NCBI RefSeq assembly: GCF_021556615.1
Contig: NZ_JAKGGD010000002.1
Location: 186,001 to 250,000, forward strand
Origin: Paracoccus salsus
GTDB lineage: Bacteria > Pseudomonadota > Alphaproteobacteria > Rhodobacterales > Rhodobacteraceae
Reading direction: 5' to 3'
DNA: 64,000 bases
In this document: in pieces, positions 55,458 to 64,000 of the stretch
Layout: each line of letters begins with the position of its first letter
Position numbering within the stretch: the stretch's first letter is position 1
Made by a program: the position numbers and the translations under genes
The notes under the pieces: model-generated
The model's input: only the letters and a program-made list of their open reading frames with translations
Told to the model about the DNA's origin: nothing
The model's database searches: none

Positions 55458-56780
55458 TCATGCCGCGACAGCCTCGGCGCGCGGATAATAGCGAGCCATC
55501 GTCACGCCCCGGGTCGCATTCAGGATCATCAGCGCGGCCCACAGCCCGTGATTGCCGATCAAGGGCGGCAGGATCACGAGGGCCGCGACATAGGCCGCGA
55601 CCGATTGCAGCATCGCAAGCCGCATCTCGCGAGTCAGGGTCGCGCCGATGAAGATCCCGTCGAACATCCAGCTTGCAATGCCGATCATTGGCGCAAAGCC
55701 CAGCCAGACCAGGTAGATGCGGGCCTCGGCGCGGATTTCGGGCGCGGTCGTCAGCAGGTCGATGATCGCACCGCCCCCGAGCCAGAACAGCAGCCCCAGC
55801 GCCGCCGCCCCACCGACACCCCATTTCGACGTCAGCATGGCCGCCCGCCGGACCCTGTCGGGTCGGCGCGCACCGACCGCCTGACCCACAAGGCTTTCTG
55901 CCGCGAAGGCAAATCCGTCCAGCGCGAATGCGGTCAGCGACAGGAACTGCACCAGCACCTGGTTGGACGCCAGCGTCAGATCTCCTTCCGCAGCGCCCAG
56001 GAACAGGAAGCTGGTAAAACTTGCCTGCAGCAGCACGGACCGGATCATGATGTCGCCGTTCACACGCAGCAGTCGGCTCAGCTGATCCCGCGCGAACAAT
56101 GTGGCAAGGTTGCGCGCGGCGGACACCGCGGCGCGCAACGCATGCCGGGCAAGGAACAGCCCGAACGCCAGCCCGCCCCATTCGGCGATCAGAGTGGCCC
56201 ATGCCACCCCGGACACACCCATGCCGATGCCCAGCACGAACCAGAGATCCAGAGCCACATTCAGCCCGTTCTGCAAAAGCTGCAGGGCCAGCACCGCTGG
56301 GGTCCTTTCGATCGCGATCAACCATCCGGTGATGGCGTAAAGCCCGATCGTGGCCGGGGCCCCCCAGATCCGGATCGCCAGATAGTCGCGGGCCAGCGTC
56401 TCGACCTCGGCCGAGGCGGGCGCGAGCCTGAACGCAGCCCCGAACAGCGGGAACTGCATCAGGATCATCGTCAGACCCGCAAGGCCCGCGATGGTCAGGG
56501 CACGCAGCAGATGCGCCCCGGCCTGCGCACCGTCGCCCGCCCCGTGGCTTTGCGCCACGAGGCCGGACGTTCCCATCCGCAGGAAGCCGAAGATCCAGTA
56601 GATCGAGGTCAGGATGACCGCGCCGATGGCCACAGCACCAATCGGCTCGGGCCGGCCAAGCTGGCCGACGACGCCGGTATCCACCAGCCCCAGCAGCGGG
56701 ACCGTCGCGTTGGACAGCACGATCGGCAGCGCGATGGCCAGCACCCGCCGGTTCGTCAGCGGGGCCAGGGCGATCCGCAT
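55458..56780 (-). CDS. MATE family efflux transporter
   Basis: The 440-aa protein has about twelve helices in two homologous halves. The N-terminus LAIALPIVLSNATVPLLGLVDTGVVGQLG is the MATE opening, with the conserved Asp in the first helices, and GTSGLVAQSHGAGDG follows. It belongs to the DinF/NorM-type exporters that use Na+ or H+ to expel cationic compounds. It starts 3 bases after the stop of the thioesterase gene, so it is the third gene of a minus-strand unit. Confidence 0.92.
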   Translation of the reverse strand: MRIALAPLTNRRVLAIALPIVLSNATVPLLGLVDTGVVGQLGRPEPIGAVAIGAVILTSIYWIFGFLRMGTSGLVAQSHGAGDGAQAGAHLLRALTIAGLAGLTMILMQFPLFGAAFRLAPASAEVETLARDYLAIRIWGAPATIGLYAITGWLIAIERTPAVLALQLLQNGLNVALDLWFVLGIGMGVSGVAWATLIAEWGGLAFGLFLARHALRAAVSAARNLATLFARDQLSRLLRVNGDIMIRSVLLQASFTSFLFLGAAEGDLTLASNQVLVQFLSLTAFALDGFAFAAESLVGQAVGARRPDRVRRAAMLTSKWGVGGAAALGLLFWLGGGAIIDLLTTAPEIRAEARIYLVWLGFAPMIGIASWMFDGIFIGATLTREMRLAMLQSVAAYVAALVILPPLIGNHGLWAALMILNATRGVTMARYYPRAEAVAA

Positions 56781-56783
56781 TGT

Positions 56784-57284
56784 TCAGCCCTGGGGCATGA
56801 GGAAATGTCCGGTTGCCTGTGCAAACAGCCGCGCGCGGTTGTCCTGCCATGTCTCGACATGAACCGAGGCATAGCGTCGGCCCGACCGCACCACCCGCGC
56901 GCGGGCATAGGCGTCGCGCGGCAGGCCGCTGCGCAGGTAGTCCACCGTGAAGTCGATGGTCTTGGGAAGGCGCGGCAGGCTGTCGGGCACCGCAGCGTCG
57001 GGGGCGATCCGGCCGGATTCCAGATCCTCCCACATCGCTGCCCAGGACAACTCGACGATCGCCGACATTTCCAGGAACGCCGCCGTCACCCCGCCATGCA
57101 GGGCCGGCAATGTGGGGTTGCCGATCAGCTTTTCGTCGAAGGGCAGCACGGCGGTCAGTTCGTCCCCCCGCCGGTCAAAGCGGATCCCCAGCCAGTTCAT
57201 GTAGGGCACGCCCGAGACCAGCGCGTTCAGCGCCGAATCGCGGCGCGACTTGATCCGGTCCAGCGGTTCGTTGCGATCGGCCAT
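56784..57284 (-). CDS. PaaI family thioesterase (hot-dog fold), copy 2
   Basis: The 166-aa acyl-CoA thioesterase-like protein shows NPTLPALHGGVTAAFLEMSA, the HGG-x-x-x-x-x-D/E active-site layout of the PaaI/4HBT family, and VDYLRSGLPRDAYARARV. The substrate is unknown. It lies 4 bases after the first thioesterase and 3 bases before the MATE gene. The start at 57284 has a GGTAGGG ribosome site; ATG 57341 is inside the preceding gene. Confidence 0.87.
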   Translation of the reverse strand: MADRNEPLDRIKSRRDSALNALVSGVPYMNWLGIRFDRRGDELTAVLPFDEKLIGNPTLPALHGGVTAAFLEMSAIVELSWAAMWEDLESGRIAPDAAVPDSLPRLPKTIDFTVDYLRSGLPRDAYARARVVRSGRRYASVHVETWQDNRARLFAQATGHFLMPQG

Positions 57285-57288
57285 GACC

Positions 57289-57732
57289 CTACCTCTCTGC
57301 CGTGAACGCGCCGTTCGCGGCGGCCACCGGATTGTCGCCATCCTCGTCCAGCGCGACCGCGCGAAGAAAGGCCACCGTCCGCGTGACGTGATAGCACTCG
57401 GCCCGCGCGGTGATTCGCTGTCCCGGTGCGGCGGCGCGCATGTAATCGATCCGCAGATCGATGGTCGCGGTCGAACGGGGCCGGCTTGGGTGGACCATCA
57501 CCGCCGCCCCGCAGCAGGTGTCCATCAGCGCCGACACGACCCCGCCATGGACGACCCCGGTGCGCGGATCGCCGACCAGATGCGGCGCCCAGGGCATCGA
57601 GATTGTCGCCGTCCCGGCGCCCAGCTCATCGACCCGCATCCCCAGCGCGCGCGCATGGGGAATGGCCTCGATGAACTGCCGGGCGATGCGTGCGCGATCC
57701 TCGGCGCTTGCGCCCTCTTCTTCGTCTGACAT
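57289..57732 (-). CDS. PaaI family thioesterase (hot-dog fold), copy 1
   Basis: The 147-aa hot-dog protein has [20 protein letters not shown], with Asp at the PaaI catalytic position (copy 2 has Glu there), and [15 protein letters not shown]. It begins at 57732 behind GAGGAG. It heads the thioesterase-thioesterase-MATE unit and diverges from the first MerR gene across 158 bases. The two copies differ enough to suggest different acyl substrates. Confidence 0.87.
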   Translation of the reverse strand: MSDEEEGASAEDRARIARQFIEAIPHARALGMRVDELGAGTATISMPWAPHLVGDPRTGVVHGGVVSALMDTCCGAAVMVHPSRPRSTATIDLRIDYMRAAAPGQRITARAECYHVTRTVAFLRAVALDEDGDNPVAAANGAFTAER

Positions 57733-57830
57733 CCCCCATCTCCTCTGGCTTGCCCGGCCTTGGCTTGTCACGTCTGTATCCCGGCCGACAGGGCCGCGAA
57801 AACCCCTGATGCTGCGGCCGCTCGTTCCGG

Positions 57831-57859
57831 TTGAGAAGCATGATGTGACAGGCTAGCCT
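57831..57859 (+). promoter_or_regulatory. candidate promoter of the first MerR gene
   Basis: TTGAGA (57831-57836) and TAGCCT (57854-57859), 17 bases apart, lie 31 bases before the MerR ATG in the divergent gap. Confidence 0.45.
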
Positions 57860-57890
57860 CTGGTGCAATGCGACTGCGTGGAGAGTCCGG

Positions 57891-58271
57891 ATGCCGGAGG
57901 AGCAGCAAATCAGCTTCAAGGAAATGTGCGCGCGATTCGAGGTCACGCCACGCACCCTGAGATATTACGAATATATCGAACTTCTCAGTCCGCGCCGGGA
58001 TGGTCGCGCCCGTTTCTATGGCCCGCGCGAGACGGCCCGGATGACGCTGATCCTGCGCGGTCGCCGCTTCGGGTTTTCGCTGGAAGAGATCCGTCAGTGG
58101 CTGCTGATCTACGAACAGAAGGACAGTGTTCAGCAACATGTCGCCTGGCTGGCGCTGGCCGATCGCCAGCTGGATGTGCTGGACGGACAGATCGCTGAAC
58201 TCAAGGCCGCCCGCGACGACCTGCAGGCGCTGCGCGATCGCACCGTCGCGGACATGGGCGATCGATCCTGA
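57891..58271 (+). CDS. MerR family transcriptional regulator, copy 1
   Basis: The 126-aa regulator has the winged helix at the N-terminus: ISFKEMCARFEVTPRTLRYYEY and RARFYGPRETARMTLILRGRRFGFSLEEI. It ends in a coiled dimer helix (about 88-122) without Cys, so it is not a metal or redox sensor of the classical type. It resembles LiuR-like regulators of acyl-CoA catabolism. It is followed by a paralogue and the beta-oxidation genes and probably regulates them. GGAGAG precedes the ATG. Confidence 0.9.
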   Translation: MPEEQQISFKEMCARFEVTPRTLRYYEYIELLSPRRDGRARFYGPRETARMTLILRGRRFGFSLEEIRQWLLIYEQKDSVQQHVAWLALADRQLDVLDGQIAELKAARDDLQALRDRTVADMGDRS

Positions 58272-58315
58272 CCTTCCGCCTGCGGCCGGTCGAGATTTCG
58301 TGACGCAGCGTCTGC

Positions 58316-58331
58316 CTTACGTTCGCGTCAA
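58316..58331. promoter_or_regulatory. LiuR-type MerR operator candidate
   Basis: CTTACGTTCGCGTCAA has the form ACG-N4-CGT with partly symmetric flanks. This resembles the ACGTTAACGT core bound by LiuR-type MerR regulators of acyl-CoA catabolism. It lies 58 bases before the second MerR start and could control the MerR2-acyl-CoA dehydrogenase transcript. Confidence 0.4.
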
Positions 58332-58389
58332 CCTTGCCTTATATGACGGGATGAGGAAGGCGCAGGCTGCACAGGAGGTCCCCCGTTTC

Positions 58390-58788
58390 ATGCCAGACGA
58401 GCTGATGACCATTCGCGAGATGTGCGATGCATTCAGCGTCACGCCGCGGACGCTGCGCTTCTATGAGGCGCGCGAGCTGATATTTCCGGAACGCCGCGGC
58501 CAACATCGTCTGTATGACCGCCGCGATCGCGCGCGCCTGACACTGATCCTGCGCGGCAAGCGGTTCGGGTTCAGCCTGGAACAGATGCGCCAGCTTCTGG
58601 AAATCTATGAGCCGGGCGGCAGCAACCGCACCCAGATCGCCGCGACACTTGCAGTCGGCCGTGAAAGACTGGCCGACATGGAACGCCAGCACGCCGAACT
58701 GAGCGAGGCGGTCGCCGAGCTCAAAACCCAGATTGCCGATGCCGAAGCACGGCTTGCAGACATGACCCGCGACAAGTTCACAGGATAA
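58390..58788 (+). CDS. MerR family transcriptional regulator, copy 2
   Basis: The 132-aa protein is closely related to copy 1: MTIREMCDAFSVTPRTLRFYE, HRLYDRRDRARLTLILRGKRFGFSLEQM, then a C-terminal coiled coil (AELSEAVAELKTQIADAEARL). It has no effector cysteines. The start at 58390 follows AGGAGG, though the 11-base spacing is long; an ATG at 58351 would add 13 residues. It lies 6 bases before the acyl-CoA dehydrogenase and probably controls that operon, perhaps as a heterodimer with copy 1 (inference). Confidence 0.9.
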   Translation: MPDELMTIREMCDAFSVTPRTLRFYEARELIFPERRGQHRLYDRRDRARLTLILRGKRFGFSLEQMRQLLEIYEPGGSNRTQIAATLAVGRERLADMERQHAELSEAVAELKTQIADAEARLADMTRDKFTG

Positions 58789-58794
58789 AATCAC

Positions 58795-60570
58795 ATGCCG
58801 ATCTATTCCCCCCCCGTTCGTGACATGCAGTTCATCATGCACGATATGCTGAACGTCTCGCAATCCGGCCTGCCGGGATACGCTGATCTGGACCCGGACT
58901 TCACCGAGGCGGTCCTGGACGCGGCAGGAAAGCTGGCAGCCGAGAAGATGGCGCCGCTGAATGTCAGTGGCGACCGGCAGGGTTGCCGGCTTGAGAATGG
59001 CGTGGTTCGCACACCGGATGGATTTTCCGATGCGTTCGAGGCCATGAAGGAGGGCGGCTGGACCGCGCTGGATTGCGATCCCGAATTTGGTGGACAGGGC
59101 CTGCCCTACGTGATGGGGCTGGCGACCGGCGAGATGTTCTCGTCGGCCAACATGGCGTTCGCCATGTATCAGGGGCTCACCCACGGCGCCTATTCGGCCA
59201 TCCACGCCCACGGCACGGACGAGCAGAAGGCAACGTATCTGTCGCGCATGGTCAGTTGCGACTGGACTGGCACGATGAACCTGACCGAGCCGCATTGCGG
59301 GACCGATCTGGGCATGCTTCGCACCAAGGCCGAACCGCAGGACGATGGCAGCTACCTGATCACCGGCCAGAAGATCTTCATCTCGGCTGGCGACCACGAC
59401 TTGGCCGAAAACGTGATCCACCTGGTGCTGGCGAAGGCACCGGGTGGTGGCGAGGGCACCAAGGGCATCTCGCTGTTCATCGTCCCCAAGGTCCTGGTGA
59501 ACGAGGATGGCAGCCTGGGCGAGCGCAACGGCGTCAGCGTCGGCAGTCTTGAAGAAAAGATGGGCATCCACGGCAACGCGACCTGCGTGATGAACTACGA
59601 CAGCGCCAAGGGCTGGCTGCTGGGCGACCTTCACAAGGGCATGCGGGCAATGTTCACGATGATGAACGAAGCCCGGCTGGGCGTCGCGATGCAGGGCTAT
59701 GCCTGCGCCGAGGCCGCCTACCAGAACGCCGTCGCCTATGCGCGCGAGCGCCTGCAGGGCCGGGCGGCGACCGGGGCCGAGAACCCCTCCGCCCCGGCCG
59801 ACCCGCTGATCGTCCATCCCGATATCCGCCGCAGCCTGATGGACCAGAAATCCTTCGTGGAAGGCGCGCGTGCCTTTTCGTTCTGGGGCGCGCATCTGAT
59901 CGACCGCGGCCATAACGGCGATACCGAGGCCGAAGGGCTGGTTTCCCTGCTGACCCCGGTCCTGAAGGGATTCCTGACCGACAGGGGCTTCGACGTCACG
60001 GTGCAGGCGCAGCAGGTCTATGGTGGCCACGGCTATATCGAGGAACACGGCATGAGCCAGTTCGTCCGTGACGCCCGTATCGCCATGATCTACGAGGGCG
60101 CGAACGGCGTGCAGGCGCTGGATCTGGTCGCACGCAAGCTGCCGCAGGACGGAGGCAAGCACATCATGGCCTTCTTCCAGCGCGTGAAGGCATTCTGCGA
60201 GGAACACGGCGAGGACGAGGCGCTGGCCAGCGATTTCGTTGCACCCCTGAAGGCCGCGTCGAAGGATCTGCAGGCAGCCGCGACGTTCTTCGCCGAACGC
60301 GGCATGAAGAACCCCAATGACGCCCTGTCCGGGTCCCATGACTTCATGCATCTGTTCGGCCATGTCGCGCTGGGTTTCATGTGGGCCAGGATGGCGGCGG
60401 CGGCGCAGGCGGCGCTGCGCGCCTCTGCCGGCGACCGCGCTTTCATGGAAACCAAGCTGGCCACCGGCCGCTACTACATGCAGCGGCAACTGCCGATGAC
60501 GACGGTGCATCTGGCACGCATCAGGACCGGGGCCGACCCGGTGATGGCACTGGATGCGGCCGCCTTCTGA
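58795..60570 (+). CDS. acyl-CoA dehydrogenase, long form with C-terminal extra domain
   Basis: The 591-aa flavoenzyme is of the FadE-like bacterial group with an added C-terminal helical domain. It shows [20 protein letters not shown] for [12 protein letters not shown], the string [20 protein letters not shown], and the catalytic glutamate E434 in [14 protein letters not shown]. It performs the first beta-oxidation step, making a 2-enoyl-CoA, with electrons going to ETF. Chain-length preference cannot be read. An AGGA tract 9 bases upstream supports the ATG. Confidence 0.94.
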   Translation: MPIYSPPVRDMQFIMHDMLNVSQSGLPGYADLDPDFTEAVLDAAGKLAAEKMAPLNVSGDRQGCRLENGVVRTPDGFSDAFEAMKEGGWTALDCDPEFGGQGLPYVMGLATGEMFSSANMAFAMYQGLTHGAYSAIHAHGTDEQKATYLSRMVSCDWTGTMNLTEPHCGTDLGMLRTKAEPQDDGSYLITGQKIFISAGDHDLAENVIHLVLAKAPGGGEGTKGISLFIVPKVLVNEDGSLGERNGVSVGSLEEKMGIHGNATCVMNYDSAKGWLLGDLHKGMRAMFTMMNEARLGVAMQGYACAEAAYQNAVAYARERLQGRAATGAENPSAPADPLIVHPDIRRSLMDQKSFVEGARAFSFWGAHLIDRGHNGDTEAEGLVSLLTPVLKGFLTDRGFDVTVQAQQVYGGHGYIEEHGMSQFVRDARIAMIYEGANGVQALDLVARKLPQDGGKHIMAFFQRVKAFCEEHGEDEALASDFVAPLKAASKDLQAAATFFAERGMKNPNDALSGSHDFMHLFGHVALGFMWARMAAAAQAALRASAGDRAFMETKLATGRYYMQRQLPMTTVHLARIRTGADPVMALDAAAF

Positions 60571-60745
60571 GGTTGCGCACAGGAAGTCGACGGATCGGTA
60601 TCCGGCCCGCGGAAAAGCGCGTAGCATGTGCCCCGAAGGCCTTGAAGGCGACGGTTGAAGAAGGGCTGCTTCGTCCCCTTCTGCGTTGTGGCGATGCCCT
60701 GAGATGGTGCGGCGGGCGCGCAGCCGCGCCGGTCGAGGAGGACGA

Positions 60746-61387
60746 ATGACGGCGCAACTCTGGTGCTTTGGCGAATCCGGCAATGCCTACAAGGCGGCAT
60801 TGACCTTGGAACTGGCGGGCTATGACTGGGCGCCCGTCTATGTCGATTTCTTCAACGGCGAGGCGCGCGGCCCGGAATTTCGGGCCATCAATCCGATGGG
60901 CGAGGTTCCGGTGTTCCGCGAAGGCGCGTTGACACTGACCCAGTCCGCCGTGATCCAGTTGCATGTCGCGGAGCGGACCGGCCAGTTTCTCGGTTCCGAC
61001 CGCAACGAGACCCTGCGCTGGCTGATGTTCGACAACCACCGGCTTTCGGGACAGGCCGGGCCGGTTCGCTTCCTGATGAACTTCCTGCCTGCCGCCAGGC
61101 GGCCACAGGGCGGCATCGACTATCTGCAAGGGCGACTGAAGCCGACCTACCAGCTGCTGGACGATCACCTCGAAGGCCGTGACTGGGTCGCGGACACAGC
61201 ACCGACCATCGCGGATTTCGCCTGTTGCGGATACCTGTTCTACCCCGAGCCGTTCGGCTTCGACCGCAAGCAGTGGCCCAATATCGACCGCTGGCTGGAC
61301 GGCATCGCCGCCCTGCCCGGCTGGAAACATCCCTATGACCTGATGCCCGGCAATCCTTCCGACCGGGCAGCGAAGGAGGACCCATGA
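60746..61387 (+). CDS. glutathione S-transferase family protein in the beta-oxidation cluster
   Basis: The 213-aa protein has a thioredoxin-fold N-terminal domain (WCFGESGNAYKAALTLEL, NPMGEVPVFREG, LTQSAVIQLHVAE) and a helical C-terminal domain with TIADFACCGYLFYPE. An active-site Ser in FGESGNAYK is plausible. Why a GST lies in a fatty-acid operon is not known; removal of reactive enoyl compounds is a guess. The start at 60746 follows GAGGAGG. It overlaps fadA by ATGA. The 175-base gap before it contains a 7-bp stem-loop (60659-60682). Confidence 0.87.
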   Translation: MTAQLWCFGESGNAYKAALTLELAGYDWAPVYVDFFNGEARGPEFRAINPMGEVPVFREGALTLTQSAVIQLHVAERTGQFLGSDRNETLRWLMFDNHRLSGQAGPVRFLMNFLPAARRPQGGIDYLQGRLKPTYQLLDDHLEGRDWVADTAPTIADFACCGYLFYPEPFGFDRKQWPNIDRWLDGIAALPGWKHPYDLMPGNPSDRAAKEDP

Positions 61388-62595
61388 CTGATGCCTTTAT
61401 CTATGACGCTGCGCGCACGCCGCGCGGCAAAGGCAGGCCCGACGGCAGCCTGCACGAGGTGACCTCGCTGGCGCTGTCCGCGCGCCTGCTGAACGCCGTC
61501 AAGGAACGAAATGGCCTCGAGGGCCACGCGGTCGAGGATGTGATCTGGGGCAATGTCACGCAGGTCAAGGAGCAGGGCGGATGCCTTGCTCGCTCGGTCG
61601 TTCTGGCATCCGATCTGGACGAGCGCATCCCGGGCCTGTCGATCAACCGCTTCTGCGCCAGCGGTATGGAAGCGGTGAACCTTGCCGCCAACCAGATCAG
61701 GGGCGGTGCCGGCCAGGCCTATATCGCCGGCGGGGTCGAGATGATGGGACGTGTCGCGATGGGCAGCGACGGCGCGGCGATCGCGGTCGATCCCAGCCTG
61801 GCGATGAAGTCATACTTCGTGCCTCAGGGGATCAGCGCCGACATCATCGCGACCGAATACGGATTCACCCGCGAGGACGCCGACAAGCTGGCGCTGGAAA
61901 GCCAGCGCCGCGCCGCGCAGGCCTGGCAGGAGGGACGTTTTGACAAGTCGATCGTGCCGGTGCTGGACCAGAACGGGCTGACCATCCTGGACCGCGACGA
62001 ATACATGCGCCCTGGAACGACCCGCGAGGACCTGGCCAAGCTGAAACCCGCCTTCAAGGAGATGGGCGAGACGATGCCCGGCTTCGACAAGGTGGCCATG
62101 TTGAAATACCCGCATCTTGCGCATATCGAGCATATCCACCATGCAGGGAACTCGTCCGGGATCGTGGACGGCGCGGCGGCGGTGCTGGTCGGGAACGAGG
62201 CGTTCGGCAAGGCGCATGGCCTGAAGCCGCGCGCTCGCATCCGGGCCACCGCAAAGATCGGCACCGACCCGACGATCATGCTGACCGGCCCGGTTCCGGT
62301 GACCGAAAAGATCCTGAAGGACAGCGGCATGTCGATAGGCGACATCGACCTGTTCGAGGTGAACGAGGCCTTCGCCAGCGTCGTGCTGCGCTTCATGCAG
62401 GCGTTCCAGGTCAGCCCCGACAAGGTGAACGTGAACGGCGGCGCCATCGCCATGGGTCATCCGCTTGGCGCGACCGGTGCGATCATCATCGGCACGCTGC
62501 TGGACGAGCTTGAGCGGCAGGACAAGAACGTGGGTCTGGCGACCCTGTGCATCGCGTCCGGCATGGGCGCGGCAACCATCATCGAGCGCGTGTGA
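61384..62595 (+). CDS. fadA: acetyl-CoA C-acyltransferase (3-ketoacyl-CoA thiolase)
   Basis: The 403-aa thiolase has the acyl-accepting cysteine C91 in [12 protein letters not shown], the histidine in [16 protein letters not shown], and the second cysteine in [10 protein letters not shown]. It releases acetyl-CoA as the last step of beta-oxidation. Its pairing with a FadB-type multifunctional protein 10 bases downstream favours a degradative role over biosynthetic acetoacetyl-CoA thiolase. Confidence 0.94.
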   Translation: MTDAFIYDAARTPRGKGRPDGSLHEVTSLALSARLLNAVKERNGLEGHAVEDVIWGNVTQVKEQGGCLARSVVLASDLDERIPGLSINRFCASGMEAVNLAANQIRGGAGQAYIAGGVEMMGRVAMGSDGAAIAVDPSLAMKSYFVPQGISADIIATEYGFTREDADKLALESQRRAAQAWQEGRFDKSIVPVLDQNGLTILDRDEYMRPGTTREDLAKLKPAFKEMGETMPGFDKVAMLKYPHLAHIEHIHHAGNSSGIVDGAAAVLVGNEAFGKAHGLKPRARIRATAKIGTDPTIMLTGPVPVTEKILKDSGMSIGDIDLFEVNEAFASVVLRFMQAFQVSPDKVNVNGGAIAMGHPLGATGAIIIGTLLDELERQDKNVGLATLCIASGMGAATIIERV

Positions 62596-62605
62596 GGTAG
62601 ACCAG

Positions 62606-64000
62606 ATGACCGATTTCACGATGGAAAAAGGCGGCGACGGCGTCGCGATCATCACCTGGGACGTGCCGGGAAAATCCATGAACGTGCTGTCGATGGACGG
62701 CGCCGGCACACTGGACGCGTTGATCGACGACGCGCTGGCCGATGATGCCGTGAAAGGCATCGTCATCACCAGCGGCAAGCCCGACTTCGCGGCCGGAATG
62801 GATCTGAACGTCATCGCCGGGATGAAGGAACGAGGCGGCGCGCAGGGCGTGTTCGACGGCGTCATGACCCTGCACCACGCGCTGCGCAAGATCGAGCGTG
62901 CGGGCATGGATCCCAAGACGCTGAAGGGCGGCAAGCCCATCGCTTCGGCCTTGCCCGGCACGGCACTGGGGATCGGGCTGGAACTGCCGCTGGCCACGCA
63001 TCGCATCTTTGCCGCCGACAATCCGAAGGCCAAGATCGGCCTGCCGGAAATCATGGTGGGCATCTTCCCGGGCGCGGGCGGCACCACGCGGTTGTCGCGC
63101 AAGCTGGGCGCGATGATGGCGGCGCCCTTCCTGCTGGAAGGCAAGCTGAGCGATCCGAAAAAGGCCAAGGCCGCCGGCCTGATCGACGAGGTGGTCGATG
63201 ACCCCGTCGCCGCCGCGAGGGACTGGGTGCTGAACGCTTCGGACGGCGATCTGGTCAAGCCATGGGACCAGAAGGGCTACAAGATGCCGGGCGGCGAACC
63301 GTTCCACCCGGCGGGCTTCATGACCTTCGTGGGTGCATCCGCGATGGTGCACGGCAAGACGATGGGCGTCTATCCGGCAGCCAGGGCCCTGCTGTCGGCC
63401 GTCTACGAAGGCGCGCTGGTGCCCTTCGACCAGGCGCTGAGGATCGAGGCGCGCTGGTTCACCAATGTCCTGATGAACCCCTCGTCTGCGGCGATGATCC
63501 GCAGCCTGTTCATCAACAAGGAGGCACTGGAAAAAGGCGCGAACCGCCCCGACGAAGCGGATCAGAAGGTCCGCAAGCTCGGGGTCCTTGGCGCCGGCAT
63601 GATGGGTGCGGGAATCGCCCATGTCAGCGCCATGGCCGGTATCGAAGTCGTGCTGATCGACGCCAAGCAGGAGGCCGCCGAAAAAGGCAAGTCCTATTCC
63701 GAAGGGCTGCTGGACAAGGCGATCAGCCGCAAGAAATCGACCGAGGACAAGAAGGCCGAGATTCTGGGCCGCATCCTGCCCACCACCGACTACGCCGCCC
63801 TCGAAGGCTGCGATCTGGTGGTCGAGGCGGTATTCGAGGATCCGCAGATCAAGGCCGACGTGACCAAGAGGGCCGAGGCGGTGATCGCAAAGGATGCCAT
63901 CTTCGCCACCAACACCTCGACCCTGCCGATCAGCGATCTGGCACGCGCCAGCGCCCGCCCCGAGCAGTTCATCGGCATCCACTTCTTCAGCCCCGTGGAC
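62606..64000 (+). CDS. fadB: FadB-type enoyl-CoA hydratase / 3-hydroxyacyl-CoA dehydrogenase, cut by window end
   Basis: 465 codons are present and the frame is open at base 64000. The N-terminal crotonase domain (about 1-190) has [26 protein letters not shown] and [19 protein letters not shown], with the two catalytic glutamates in GLELP and LPEIM. The NAD-binding domain starts at about residue 330 with [20 protein letters not shown], and the window ends in [10 protein letters not shown]. It hydrates enoyl-CoA and oxidises the 3-hydroxyacyl-CoA, feeding FadA. GAGG about 10 bases before the ATG supports the start. Confidence 0.93.
   Translation, partial: MTDFTMEKGGDGVAIITWDVPGKSMNVLSMDGAGTLDALIDDALADDAVKGIVITSGKPDFAAGMDLNVIAGMKERGGAQGVFDGVMTLHHALRKIERAGMDPKTLKGGKPIASALPGTALGIGLELPLATHRIFAADNPKAKIGLPEIMVGIFPGAGGTTRLSRKLGAMMAAPFLLEGKLSDPKKAKAAGLIDEVVDDPVAAARDWVLNASDGDLVKPWDQKGYKMPGGEPFHPAGFMTFVGASAMVHGKTMGVYPAARALLSAVYEGALVPFDQALRIEARWFTNVLMNPSSAAMIRSLFINKEALEKGANRPDEADQKVRKLGVLGAGMMGAGIAHVSAMAGIEVVLIDAKQEAAEKGKSYSEGLLDKAISRKKSTEDKKAEILGRILPTTDYAALEGCDLVVEAVFEDPQIKADVTKRAEAVIAKDAIFATNTSTLPISDLARASARPEQFIGIHFFSPVD

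Overview
The window is high-GC, protein-dense chromosome from an alphaproteobacterium of the Rhodobacteraceae/Paracoccaceae, most likely Paracoccus or a close relative. This rests on gene content and order: the aa3 oxidase cluster ctaC-ctaB-ORF2-ctaG-ctaE followed by SURF1 and threonine synthase, a Rhodobacter-type L-malyl-CoA/beta-methylmalyl-CoA lyase (mcl1), opgG-opgH-opgC glucan genes, and strong G/C bias at third codon positions. The genus is inferred from remembered family features, not from a database search.

Layout. 1-670: the right-hand part of an IS256-family insertion sequence with a frameshifted transposase. It abuts a small, AT-richer unknown ORF at 671-961. 1051-12 kb (minus strand): a GltB-like FMN protein, a FAD-linked oxidase, a GNAT acetyltransferase, an M16 peptidase, thrC, SURF1 and the ctaE/ctaG/ORF2/ctaB/ctaC oxidase cluster. 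12-19 kb (plus): tldD, dprA, topA and a 3-oxoacid CoA-transferase pair. 19-29.5 kb (plus): a conserved unknown gene, the complete ybgC-tolQ-tolR-tolA-tolB-pal-cpoB envelope system, tilS and ftsH. 29.7-33.7 kb: a D-amino-acid aminotransferase (minus), mcl1 (plus), and a TauE/SafE permease with its TIGR02186 partner (minus). 33.8-40.2 kb: surE-pcm-nlpD-like (plus) facing a pcm-like/tolC/PopZ-like trio (minus), then tRNA-Cys. 40.7-51.1 kb (plus): waaA-DUF1178, lysC, ptsP and opgG-opgH-opgC. 51.3-54.8 kb: the full nadA-nadB-nadC pathway to nicotinate mononucleotide. 54.9-57.7 kb: a GNAT gene facing a MATE exporter with two thioesterases. 57.9-64 kb: a beta-oxidation cluster with two MerR regulators, acyl-CoA dehydrogenase, a GST-like protein, thiolase and fadB, which runs off the end.

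Most operons are translationally coupled through ATGA, GTGA or TGATG overlaps. Several genes use TTG or GTG starts backed by a Shine-Dalgarno sequence (M16 peptidase, ftsH, nadA, cpoB, tolC).

This is mostly core genome. I found no CRISPR array, prophage, toxin-antitoxin pair, restriction system or biosynthetic cluster, and no convincing wholly new system. The places most worth a second look are the IS-flanked islet (1-1050), the PopZ-like protein beside tolC, the LytM protein without complete zinc ligands beside surE-pcm, the coding-like but broken stretch at 40.18-40.75 kb, and the palindromes upstream of mcl1 and of the fatty-acid genes.
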